Positions 1 through 7,610 of a stretch of 10,806 nucleotides of DNA are shown here, piece by piece. Below the pieces are notes generated by a model. That model saw only the letters and a program-made list of their open reading frames with translations, was not told the origin of the DNA and did not search any database. A program made the position numbers and the translations under genes. Source of the stretch: an uncultured Pseudomonadota bacterium. Its GTDB lineage: Bacteria; Myxococcota_A; UBA9042; CAIXZC01. Each line of letters begins with the position of its first letter. The first letter of the stretch is position 1. Where the stretch lies: positions 1 to 10,806 of the forward strand of contig CALFHQ010000134.1 of NCBI GenBank assembly GCA_937876385.1, written 5' to 3'.

Positions 1-2927
1 CTGACCTTCAGGTGATTGGAAACAGCGGGGTTGACCTTCTGGCGGGGGGGCTGAATTTTGAAGACGCCATTCACATCGAATCGGTCACTCCAGGCTCCGG
101 GTATTTGGGCGGAGGAACGCTGGTGACCATTGAAGGGTGCGGATTTCCCTCTTCCGGGGAGGTCCGATTGGGCGGCTCCGTGGCCGGCGATCCGGTCTTC
201 CAGAATGGAAAGAAGGTGCGTTGCGTGACCCCTCCAGGGTCCCCGGGACCGGTGGACGTCTCCGTAGTTGGAGCCGGTCGTGTGGGGGTCGCTCCCGGTG
301 CCTACACCTACATGGAAGACAAGCCCACCATCTACTTCCTGGAGCCCGACACAGGGTCTCAGGCCGGAGGAACCTGGATTCGAGTGCACGGCTCGGGCCT
401 TCCCGAGGACGGTTCGCTGCGGTTCGGCGGGGAGGATGCCTTCGACGTCCACTTCGTCCACTCGGGGCTTGTCACCTTGAGAGCACCGGCCCATGAAGAA
501 GGGGTCGTGGATGTTGTTCTCGACGGGCCCCACGAAGACGTCACCCTTCCCTCTGGATACACCTACTTCGACCCTCGAACCAATCGTGGGGGAACCTGGG
601 GCGGTCCATTGGACGAGTCCCTTAACGTCACAGTTCTCGATGCCTCCAACGGCCATGGAGTCCTCTCGGCGCTGGTGATTGTGGGGGGAGACGAAACCAC
701 CAAGTTGAAAGGATATACCGACGGCAACGGACAGATCACCTTCTCCCAGCCGGGGTTCTATGGAAAGCAGTCCATCACTGCCGCTGCACCGGGGTACAGC
801 TTCTACAGCGTCATCCACTTCGACGCCAGAAACGTCACCGTGATCTTGTCACCCAAGGTGACCTCAAGCGGTGGAACCAGTGGCACGTATGTGCCCCCGA
901 AGGCCTGGGTCACCGGCAGGGTGTACGGCATGGACAAGTATGTCGTCGTTCCACCCGGAGAGTGTTCGTGGATTCCCCAGGTGACTGCTCCGTTTTGCCA
1001 GTTCTGCGAGGAAGATTCCGACTGCGCCGCTGCCGAAGGGGAAGGAGAATTCGTCTGTGCTCCCCTGGGTACCCAAGGCACCTTCTGCACCCGCAGTTGC
1101 CTGGTGGACACCGATTGTCCCGCCAGCATGGTGTGTGCCAATACTGGAATGGGGCAGGTACAGTGCATTCCTCGCGCTCCTCAGTCTCGAGTCCGGTGCG
1201 AGTCATCCAAGAGCTCCCTGTTCGGGTATCCCCCCGATCCCGGGGACGGTGGAATCGTCAACAAGCACCACATCTACTTCATCAACTCCAAGCTCGGGAA
1301 CGCCGCTGTGGTTTGCTACGGCGGCTGGGTCCATCCCATGACCGGCGTCTTTGACCCCACCGTAATGGGGGTCGCTCGAGGGGCCATCGTGCTGAAGGAC
1401 AAGGTGGTCGAAGGGCACGATGTGACCTTGGACATTCCTTTGAGCAAGCGGGGGAAGATCGCCTTTTACGACTTGCCCCAGTATCCCCAGGGGCTCAGAC
1501 AGCCGTACCTCCTCTCCAGCATCGAGCTGGGCAAGGAGGGCTACCTGGCGATGCCCAAGAATCCGGTGTGGAACTCCCAGGACGGCTACTTCCTGGCCGA
1601 GAGACTTCCCGAGGCGATGTCGGGCCCACTGGAAGGTGCGACCTACTCGCTCTATGCGTCGGTTCAGGCACAGTCCAACAACGGGATGCCCTATGCCGTT
1701 CGAATGGTCACCGAGGTGGAGACTCTCTCGGGAGACGGAATGCTGGTGATGGACTCCGATGTGTCCAGACGCTGGTTCCCCCCCATGAAGGGAGACATCG
1801 TTGGAGTCGCCCGCCGAGACGACGGCACCGTGATTGTCGTGAGCAACTTGGGGGAGGGCTTCACGACAACCTATGGAACCGGTTGGACACCTCTTCCCCT
1901 GGCTACGGGGGAGGAAGGATTCTCCATGCTGTTCCAGGAGAAGAATGGAGGACTCTGGTTGGGCGGTACCCAAGGCACCGTGTGGTATTTCAGTGGGGTG
2001 GGGTGGACTCGTCTCGAGACAGGCTTCTCTTCGAAGGTGTTGGACATCTGGGGGCACGACGGGGAAGCGGTGCTTCTCTTTTCCAAAGCGATGGCTCGGG
2101 TATCCACGACCCAGCTCCTCGAAACCACTGTTCTACCCGATGGGTATGCTGGAAGGGGACTCTGGGGCTCGGATTTTGAAGATTTGTGGATTATCACCTC
2201 TCCCTCTGCGCTATGGCGCTACTCCGCTCAGGGATTCTCCCTCAAAGCTTCCTACAGCTATATGGACTTCACCGGCATTGACGGCTCGGGACCTGACGAT
2301 ATCTGGCTCTCTGCCTCTCCCGCTACCGCCCTTCAATACGATGGAGCCCTCTTCACCATCTACGAACTGGACGAAACTCTGGGGGCCAACGCCATCACCG
2401 CGCCGGCACCGGGAGTCGCCGTGGTGGCTGGAGATGACGGCCGAGCCTGGCGAATCGTTGGGGATCAATGGGAAGCCTTGGACACCGGCTCTTTGCAGGA
2501 CTATCAGGCGCTGTGGGCAGACAACCAGGGACGGTTGCTTCTGGCCGGCATCCAGGCATACAACATGGGGCCCTTCATGGCCTATCCTCGCATCATCCAG
2601 CCTTCAGGCGGGTCTCTCTTTGATTTCAAGACGCTGAAGTGGGACTACTGGACCCCCGGTGCCCAGTCCGATTTCAACTACATCCTTTTCAGCGATGAAA
2701 CCGGCTATCCCTTCTGGACTTTGGTTACAGACGGCCCAGTGACCGAAGTGAAGTTGCCACCGATCTCCCAGATCCTGGGGTTGGATCTCATCCCGCTGGG
2801 ACCCAAACGGATCAACCTCACTGCATCCCTCAATCCGCTCTTCAAAATTGACAACTTCTCCAACAGCGACTTTAGTATGTACAAGAAGACTTCGTGGGCG
2901 GTGGATTTTCTACTCTTTGACCAGTGA
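1..2927 (+). CDS. Large surface protein with IPT/TIG, carboxypeptidase-regulatory-like, Cys-rich and beta-propeller regions (5' partial)
   Basis: The reading frame is already open at the left edge (frame from position 3), so the true start and any signal peptide lie upstream; the GTG at 12 is probably internal. Numbering from that GTG, the first residues look like the tail of an IPT/TIG domain. Two more IPT/TIG domains follow at about 22-101 (VTPGSGYLGGGTLVTIEG) and 105-186 (LEPDTGSQAGGTWIRVHGSG). Residues 203-281 resemble a carboxypeptidase regulatory-like beta-sandwich. A Cys-rich stretch at 318-396 contains C-x2-D-x-D-C twice (332-338 and 363-369). From about 595 to 850 there are repeats of roughly 40 residues with GSxxxDLW/GPDDIWL cores, which look like beta-propeller blades. 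No membrane segment is visible at the C-terminus. This architecture is typical of secreted or surface proteins of Myxococcota-like bacteria. The ligand is unknown. The stop overlaps the next gene's possible GTG start. Confidence 0.85.
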   Translation, partial: DLQVIGNSGVDLLAGGLNFEDAIHIESVTPGSGYLGGGTLVTIEGCGFPSSGEVRLGGSVAGDPVFQNGKKVRCVTPPGSPGPVDVSVVGAGRVGVAPGAYTYMEDKPTIYFLEPDTGSQAGGTWIRVHGSGLPEDGSLRFGGEDAFDVHFVHSGLVTLRAPAHEEGVVDVVLDGPHEDVTLPSGYTYFDPRTNRGGTWGGPLDESLNVTVLDASNGHGVLSALVIVGGDETTKLKGYTDGNGQITFSQPGFYGKQSITAAAPGYSFYSVIHFDARNVTVILSPKVTSSGGTSGTYVPPKAWVTGRVYGMDKYVVVPPGECSWIPQVTAPFCQFCEEDSDCAAAEGEGEFVCAPLGTQGTFCTRSCLVDTDCPASMVCANTGMGQVQCIPRAPQSRVRCESSKSSLFGYPPDPGDGGIVNKHHIYFINSKLGNAAVVCYGGWVHPMTGVFDPTVMGVARGAIVLKDKVVEGHDVTLDIPLSKRGKIAFYDLPQYPQGLRQPYLLSSIELGKEGYLAMPKNPVWNSQDGYFLAERLPEAMSGPLEGATYSLYASVQAQSNNGMPYAVRMVTEVETLSGDGMLVMDSDVSRRWFPPMKGDIVGVARRDDGTVIVVSNLGEGFTTTYGTGWTPLPLATGEEGFSMLFQEKNGGLWLGGTQGTVWYFSGVGWTRLETGFSSKVLDIWGHDGEAVLLFSKAMARVSTTQLLETTVLPDGYAGRGLWGSDFEDLWIITSPSALWRYSAQGFSLKASYSYMDFTGIDGSGPDDIWLSASPATALQYDGALFTIYELDETLGANAITAPAPGVAVVAGDDGRAWRIVGDQWEALDTGSLQDYQALWADNQGRLLLAGIQAYNMGPFMAYPRIIQPSGGSLFDFKTLKWDYWTPGAQSDFNYILFSDETGYPFWTLVTDGPVTEVKLPPISQILGLDLIPLGPKRINLTASLNPLFKIDNFSNSDFSMYKKTSWAVDFLLFDQ

Positions 2928-3640
2928 GCAGCTCCATGGCGAAAGCACAGGTAGCGGGGAGAACCGAGACGGGTAGGGTTCGGCAAGCGAACGAGGATGC
3001 CTTCCGCATCTACCACGACTCCAAGGATCTCCCCACCCAATCCCGGGGCTCCATTTTTGTCGTCGCCGATGGAATGGGGTCTTATCGAGGGGCCGCCATG
3101 GCCGCCTCCATCGCTGTGGACCAGGTGGCAAACTACTATCAGGTTCCACGCATAGAGTTCCAGGCCAACCGAACGCTGGAGCAATTCCTGTTTCGAGCCA
3201 ACGAAGTCGTGGCAGACATGCGAAAGAGTCAGAAGGACTATTACGGCATGGGGACCACGGTTTGCGCGGTGCTCACCGACCCCTCTTTCCGGCAGGCTTT
3301 CGTGTACTATGCCGGGGACAGTCCGGTGTACCTCTTCCGCCAGGGGAAGCTCTTAGAGGCGACACACGCCCAAGTGGATGAATCCGGTGCCCTCACCAAC
3401 CACGTCGGTCTGGGAAAAGGGTTCTCCCTGGAGAAGGTGAAGGTTGTCATCCAGCCTGGAGACCAATTCCTGCTGTGCTCCGACGGTCTCTCCGGGGCGC
3501 TGGAACAAGAGTTCATCAAAGAAACGCTGGAAAGTTGCCAGGACGCCTCTGCATGCCTCGACGTTCTCGTCGACAAAGCCCTTGAAACCAGCCGGGACAA
3601 TATCACCGCAATTCTCCTCTCCATTGAGGATTCTCCGTGA
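2924..3640 (+). CDS. PP2C-family serine/threonine protein phosphatase, stand-alone catalytic domain
   Basis: This is a metal-dependent (PPM/PP2C) phosphatase of 238 residues, likely cytoplasmic, which would reverse Ser/Thr phosphorylation. The family motifs appear in order: TGRVRQANEDAF (16-27, with the ED pair), VVADGMG (46-52, metal Asp49), MGTT (109-112), GDS (131-133), LLCSDGLSG (183-191, metal Asp187) and DNIT (225-228, metal Asp225). All main metal-binding acidic residues are therefore present. Two deviations stand out. The usual GDSR is GDSP, and the DHS motif with the segment after it is shortened to THAQVDESGALTNHVGLG. There is no sensor or membrane domain. GTG at 2924 overlaps the previous stop (GTGA). 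ATG at 2936, which gives MAKAQVAG and has TGAG at 2925-2928 about 7 bases upstream, is an equally good start. No partner kinase is seen in the window. Confidence 0.9.
   Translation: MSSSMAKAQVAGRTETGRVRQANEDAFRIYHDSKDLPTQSRGSIFVVADGMGSYRGAAMAASIAVDQVANYYQVPRIEFQANRTLEQFLFRANEVVADMRKSQKDYYGMGTTVCAVLTDPSFRQAFVYYAGDSPVYLFRQGKLLEATHAQVDESGALTNHVGLGKGFSLEKVKVVIQPGDQFLLCSDGLSGALEQEFIKETLESCQDASACLDVLVDKALETSRDNITAILLSIEDSP
3626..3630 (+). promoter_or_regulatory. Ribosome binding site for thiL
   Basis: GAGGA lies inside the end of the phosphatase gene, six bases before GTG 3637. It supports the non-ATG start and translational coupling through the GTGA overlap. Confidence 0.7.
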
Positions 3641-4626
3641 ACGAGTTCGACTACATTCGCCGCTTCCTGGAACTTCTCCCCACCACTGGGGAAGGGGTTG
3701 TGGTGGGGCCCGGGGATGATTGTGCCGTTCTTCGGCGTCCCTTGGGCGCCCCGGTAGTCACCGTGGACATGGCTGTCGAGGGAGTTCATTTTCCATCCCC
3801 GACAACTCGTTGGGAAGACGTCGGATTCCGGACGGCGACCGCGGCCATCAGTGACATCGGCGCCATGGGAGGGGAACCCACCTGGATGGTGGTTTCCATG
3901 GCCTTGCCCCGGTCGTGGGGGTTTGACGAGCCGCTGGAACACCTGGTCAAGGGCGTTGGTAAGGCGGCGGCAGTGGCAGGAACTCCCGTTGTGGGAGGGG
4001 ATCTTACTCGAACTTCGGGCCCCCTTGTGCTCTCCTTCACCGTGGGTGGAGAATTTGTCGAGGGTAGCAAGCCGCTGCTTCGAAGCGGTGGCCATCCCGG
4101 GGACATTGTGGCCGTCACGGGCACCGTGGGGGGGGCTTTCGCTGCGGTGGCGTGGATGGCAGGAGAGTTCAAAGTCGAAGGAGCCCTCGTCCCTCAGTTG
4201 GAGGCTCCATATTGGAGGCCCACGGCGAGAATCGCAGAGGGAAAGAGACTTGCCCAAACTCCTGGGGTGACCAGCGCCATCGACATTTCCGATGGGTTGG
4301 CCCAGGACCTCGGGCACATCTGCGCCGCGTCCGGTCTGGAAGCGATTGTCGATTTTCGAGCCATTCCCCGCAGCCCGGCGCTTCAAACGTTGGAACTCCT
4401 GTATCCCGATGTGATCCGCAAAGCCCTCATGAGCGGCGGAGATGACTACGAGCTGCTGTGCCTGGTAGCTCCCGAGGCGCTGGAAGGTCTCATTGGACAA
4501 TTTCGGGAAGAGGGATTGGCTCCCCTTACCCCCATCGGACGCGTGGTCCCGGGGAAGGGGGCGGTTCGCCTGGAGGGGGCCGACGAGGACTGGAGTTCCA
4601 GCGGATACACCCATAGTCAAGAGTAA
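3637..4626 (+). CDS. thiL: Thiamine-monophosphate kinase
   Basis: ThiL phosphorylates thiamine monophosphate with ATP to give thiamine diphosphate, the last step of cofactor synthesis, in the cytoplasm. The protein has 329 residues, the usual family length. Signature motifs of the AIRS/ThiL fold are all present: GPGDDCAVL (24-32), VDMAVEGVHF (43-52), SDIGAMGG (72-79), GGDLTR (120-125), RSGGHPGD with TGTVGGA (149-167), DISDGLAQDLGH (216-227), GGDDYELL (267-274) and a C-terminal GYTH in place of the common GWDHF-like end. The start is GTG within a GTGA overlap with the phosphatase stop. A GAGGA at 3626-3630, six bases upstream, supports it. Co-transcription with a phosphatase and sugar genes is probably operon packing rather than shared pathway. 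A run of eight G lies at 4128-4135. Confidence 0.95.
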   Translation: MNEFDYIRRFLELLPTTGEGVVVGPGDDCAVLRRPLGAPVVTVDMAVEGVHFPSPTTRWEDVGFRTATAAISDIGAMGGEPTWMVVSMALPRSWGFDEPLEHLVKGVGKAAAVAGTPVVGGDLTRTSGPLVLSFTVGGEFVEGSKPLLRSGGHPGDIVAVTGTVGGAFAAVAWMAGEFKVEGALVPQLEAPYWRPTARIAEGKRLAQTPGVTSAIDISDGLAQDLGHICAASGLEAIVDFRAIPRSPALQTLELLYPDVIRKALMSGGDDYELLCLVAPEALEGLIGQFREEGLAPLTPIGRVVPGKGAVRLEGADEDWSSSGYTHSQE

Positions 4627-4634
4627 GGGGGAGG
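4625..4634 (+). promoter_or_regulatory. Ribosome binding site deciding the start of the GT-C protein gene
   Basis: AAGGGGGAGG overlaps the thiL stop codon. It is too close to serve the TTG at 4635 but is correctly placed for GTG 4638, so the latter is preferred. Confidence 0.65.
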
Positions 4635-4637
4635 TTG

Positions 4638-6395
4638 GTGGCGAAAGGGAAGAAGACTCCGAGAACCCAGCGCCTGGGATGGCTGTTGGCGCTGTGCGTC
4701 GCCCTCCTGTTTTTTGCTCTGGCGCCCCTCTCCATTGCCCGCCTCGGCTACCTCTTTGAAGCCTCGTTTCCTTTCACTTTTGAACACTCAAGTCGAGTGG
4801 TGGTTTCCCCTGACAATCCAACTGTGTTGATTCCAACGAACCCCGTCGGCCCCGAATCTCCCGGGGTGTTTTCGTCCGGGTGGTGGCCCAAATTCGCCCT
4901 CCACTCCCGGGGGGAAGTGCACCCCATCCTCACCGAAGCGTACCAGGGGTCCTGGCCGTACTACTTCGCCAAATTGTTTCCCCGAGGTACCGACGGACTG
5001 GATGGAACCCGTCGATTTTCCTCCTTCCTGGGGGCGTTGGCGTTGCTCCTGGTGTTTGGAGTCGCCTTGAAAAGCTATGGAGCGGGGAGTGCCCTCTGGA
5101 TTCTCGGGGTGGTGGCCCTGAATTCGTTCTACCTCCTGGCGTTTGCCACCGGCTACCTCTATGAAGCTCTCCCGATTCCCCTGATCTTCCTCGCAGGAGG
5201 ACTCGCCGTCCGCGAGAGGGAATCTCCTCGACTTCTCCGCGGGATCTTCATCGGACTCCTTGTGGGTCTGGCAGCATCTTTGAAGGCCACTGCGGCGGTT
5301 CCAGGGGTGGTGTTGGTGATAGCCATCCTGGGGCCGAAACGGATCTGGCGCAGGTCCTCTCTTCCCATGGCGCTGGCTGCAATCCCCCCGCTTCTCCCAT
5401 ACCTGTGGCATGAAGTTCACTGCCTGGTTTCCGGAGTCACCGACTCCAGCATGTTCGCCACGTTGATGTTGCAGAAGGCCCGCATCAACTTCCCCGGAGA
5501 CCTCTTCGCCGGTCTGATTCGCTCGATTGCAATGCTCTTTGGAACGGGATTCGGTTCCCCTCGACTGTACGCTCCCTTGTTTGGCGTGGAGTCCTGGCAG
5601 ACGACATCGGGAGTGCTGTCTCTCGCCGTTGGAGGCGTTGCAACCCTTTGGGCCGCTGTGACAGTGCTGCGAGGACGGGGCACCATCTGGTTGCGAGGTG
5701 CCGTGGCGTCCGGCGCATCGGTGGTCGTTCTCTCCACCCTCCTGTACCGCTCGGATCTGGACATGCAGGGCTTCTTGCACATTCTTCCGCTTTCCGCCCT
5801 GGTATTGGTGGAGTTTGGTATGTGGGCTCGCGGAATCCTCTCGGCACGCTTTGCAAACAGTCGCCTGCCCCTCCTCCCTTTGCTCCTCCTGATTGCCGTA
5901 GCGGCTGGTCAGATGGCCGCCTCGCTGACCATTGCCAGAAACGGTGTGAGCCCTGTGCTTCGACGACCCCAGGAGACCGTAGCGCTGGCTGCCGCCGATT
6001 CCGGGCGCACGGTGGTCACAACGGCCTACAACCAGGCCGGGATGGTGTCCTTCTTGTCCCACCACCGAGCAAAAGAGGTTCACGCTGACCTCCTTCTTTC
6101 TCCGGGGGCTGACGATGGAGTGGATGTTCGCTCCATCCTCCACCGGGACTGGACCCTCCTGCTGGACGCCCATCCCGGGGCGGTTTTCATTTTCGAATTG
6201 AGCCCCATGAATCTGGACGCCATTCGCTCTTCCCTGGGGGAGTCACGTTCCAGCCTCGTGCTGGATACGTTCCTCACCGTTGTGAAGGAACGTGGCGGTC
6301 GTCCCGTGACCCTTGCCACCGGTCTGTGTGACGGAGGCGAGCCGATTCTGCTGGCGTTGACGGTGGACAGCGACCCGAGGAGCAAGCGACCATGA
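4638..6395 (+). CDS. Polytopic membrane protein, GT-C/ArnT-PMT-like glycosyltransferase candidate
   Basis: This is an integral inner-membrane protein of 585 residues. The first membrane segment is at about 13-35, then comes a long loop (about 40-125), then some nine to ten hydrophobic segments from about 130 to 433, and then a soluble tail of about 150 residues. The loop ends with HPILTEAYQGSWPYY and GLDGTRRFSSFLGAL. This resembles the region before the second helix of PMT/ArnT (GT39/GT83-like) enzymes, where PPLxYY and aRLxSaLxG occur. Such enzymes transfer a sugar from a polyprenyl phosphate to a protein or lipid on the outer face. I do not see the usual Asp-Glu pair just after the first helix, so catalytic activity is uncertain. 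GTG 4638 is chosen because the ribosome binding site leaves no room for TTG 4635. The 3' end overlaps the aminotransferase start (ATGA), which hints at a shared sugar pathway. It could instead be a non-catalytic membrane protein of this superfamily. Confidence 0.7.
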   Translation: MAKGKKTPRTQRLGWLLALCVALLFFALAPLSIARLGYLFEASFPFTFEHSSRVVVSPDNPTVLIPTNPVGPESPGVFSSGWWPKFALHSRGEVHPILTEAYQGSWPYYFAKLFPRGTDGLDGTRRFSSFLGALALLLVFGVALKSYGAGSALWILGVVALNSFYLLAFATGYLYEALPIPLIFLAGGLAVRERESPRLLRGIFIGLLVGLAASLKATAAVPGVVLVIAILGPKRIWRRSSLPMALAAIPPLLPYLWHEVHCLVSGVTDSSMFATLMLQKARINFPGDLFAGLIRSIAMLFGTGFGSPRLYAPLFGVESWQTTSGVLSLAVGGVATLWAAVTVLRGRGTIWLRGAVASGASVVVLSTLLYRSDLDMQGFLHILPLSALVLVEFGMWARGILSARFANSRLPLLPLLLLIAVAAGQMAASLTIARNGVSPVLRRPQETVALAAADSGRTVVTTAYNQAGMVSFLSHHRAKEVHADLLLSPGADDGVDVRSILHRDWTLLLDAHPGAVFIFELSPMNLDAIRSSLGESRSSLVLDTFLTVVKERGGRPVTLATGLCDGGEPILLALTVDSDPRSKRP

Positions 6396-7519
6396 AGGAC
6401 ACCCCTCCGTTCATCCCTATTTGCTCTGTGGACCTTTCTGGACGAGAGCTTGAGTACGTCACCTCGTGCATCAAAGATGGGTGGATCTCCGCCAGTGGAC
6501 CCTTTGTGGCGGAATTTGAGAAGAGATTTCGTGACCACCTCGCCCTCCCTGTTGCCGTCGCTTGCAATACCGGGACCGCTGCCTTGCATCTGGCGCTCAA
6601 GGCCCTGGATATTGGACCGGGAGATGAAGTCATCGTCCCCGCCCTCACCATGATTGCCACCGGAAATGCGGTGCACTATTGCGGTGCGACTCCGGTCATT
6701 GCCGACGTCGACGGAGTTTCGGGGAACATCACTGCCGACACCATCGAACCGCTTGTCACTTCAAGGACCAGAGCCATCGTTGTGGTGCACCTGTACGGCT
6801 GGCCTTGCGACATGGAACCCATTCTGGCGCTTGCCCGACGGCACAATCTGGCGGTCGTGGAAGACGCTGCCGAGGCCATTGGCACTACCACTGGGGGGCA
6901 ACCTGCTGGGACTCTGGGGGATCTGGGCTGTTTCAGCTTCTTCGCCAACAAGGTGGTGACCACCGGAGAAGGGGGGATGGTGGTGAGTCGCCGCCTGGAC
7001 CTGGAGGAGCGACTTCGGCGATTGCGTGACCAGTGGTTTGTCCCCGAGAGGCGATTCTACCACCCGGAGGTCGGGTTCAACTACCGAATGACGAACCTCC
7101 AGGCAGCGGTGGGAGTGGCTCAGATGGAGCGCATCGACGACCTGATTGAAAAGCGAATTGAGATCGCTCGAAGTTATCGGGACGCGCTCGGGGACGAGCC
7201 GTCCCTGGTGTGGCCCGAGACCGATCCCCCCGCTGGACGAAACAGTCATTGGATGGCAGCGGTGAGAGTACAGGATGGGGGAAGGACTGGGCTCCGCGGG
7301 AAGCTCGCCGATTTTCTAAGAGCTGAAGGGGTGGACAGCCGGGATTTCTTCCATCCGCTGCACCTCCAGCCGGCTTTTGCGCAGGGAGGCTTTGAGGCTC
7401 CGGTAGCAGAAGAATTGGGAGCCACTGGGCTGTTGCTCCCCACGGGGCCGACCCTGACCATGGACCAACAGGCCCGTGTGATAGATGCTCTGCGCAGCTC
7501 GCTGGCGAAATTTCGGTGA
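6392..7519 (+). CDS. DegT/DnrJ/EryC1/StrS-family PLP-dependent sugar aminotransferase
   Basis: The predicted cytoplasmic enzyme of 375 residues would transfer an amino group, usually from glutamate, to a nucleotide-linked keto-sugar. The full family pattern is visible: an N-terminal DLSGREL and GWISASGPFVAEFE (29-43), the cofactor-phosphate region NTGTAALHLAL (59-69), EDAAEAIG (157-164, Asp158 facing the PLP ring nitrogen), the Schiff-base lysine Lys187 in FSFFANKVVTTGEGG, and GFNYRMTNLQAAVG (228-241). The GWISxxGxF start and NKxxTTGEGG motif are close to the perosamine-synthase/ArnB-like branch, but the exact sugar cannot be read from sequence. ATG 6392 overlaps the previous stop (ATGA), and GAGGAG at 6377-6382 lies nine bases upstream. 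It is the last gene of the first unit and is followed by the only sizeable gap. It probably makes an amino sugar for the membrane protein encoded just before it. Confidence 0.92.
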   Translation: MKDTPPFIPICSVDLSGRELEYVTSCIKDGWISASGPFVAEFEKRFRDHLALPVAVACNTGTAALHLALKALDIGPGDEVIVPALTMIATGNAVHYCGATPVIADVDGVSGNITADTIEPLVTSRTRAIVVVHLYGWPCDMEPILALARRHNLAVVEDAAEAIGTTTGGQPAGTLGDLGCFSFFANKVVTTGEGGMVVSRRLDLEERLRRLRDQWFVPERRFYHPEVGFNYRMTNLQAAVGVAQMERIDDLIEKRIEIARSYRDALGDEPSLVWPETDPPAGRNSHWMAAVRVQDGGRTGLRGKLADFLRAEGVDSRDFFHPLHLQPAFAQGGFEAPVAEELGATGLLLPTGPTLTMDQQARVIDALRSSLAKFR

Positions 7520-7610
7520 TCGTTTGCGGAACCGATGGAAATCGAGTTGGCGCTTTGGTAGACTTCCGCACTAACTTGTGGACGTCTATGGTTGATTCTG
7601 GGAGGAAGGA
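7520..7610 (+). promoter_or_regulatory. Intergenic gap, probable promoter region of the second transcription unit
   Basis: This is the only stretch between genes longer than about a dozen bases. A weak sigma70-like candidate is TTGGCG (7547-7552) with TAACTT (7572-7577), but the 19-base spacing is long and the -10 match poor. An alternative sigma factor is equally possible. I see no stem-loop with a T tract, so no intrinsic terminator is called for the upstream unit. The unit boundary is inferred mainly from the gap itself. Confidence 0.3.
7601..7610 (+). promoter_or_regulatory. Strong ribosome binding site of the lipoprotein gene
   Basis: GGAGGAAGGA directly precedes ATG 7611. Its GGAGG core is five bases from the start. 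It is among the strongest Shine-Dalgarno sequences in the window and suggests high expression of the surface lipoprotein. Confidence 0.7.

Noticed and set aside
4128..4135. Run of eight G inside thiL as a possible phase-variation tract
   Set aside because: It encodes the conserved glycine-rich VGGA of ThiL, the frame is intact, and G runs of 5-7 are frequent in this G+C-rich window; switching an essential cofactor gene is unlikely.
3307..4620. Long open frame on the - strand opposite the phosphatase and thiL
   Set aside because: ThiL and PP2C motifs on the + strand are unambiguous; the opposite frame shows no family motif.
4788..6173. Long open frame on the - strand opposite the GT-C gene
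   Set aside because: No recognisable domain, highly polar low-complexity composition, and full overlap with a well-supported membrane protein gene; typical of G+C-rich codon bias.
7559..7589. TAGAC ... GTCTA inverted repeat upstream of the lipoprotein gene as a possible operator
   Set aside because: Only five bases per arm with a 21-base spacer; expected by chance and not followed by a T tract.
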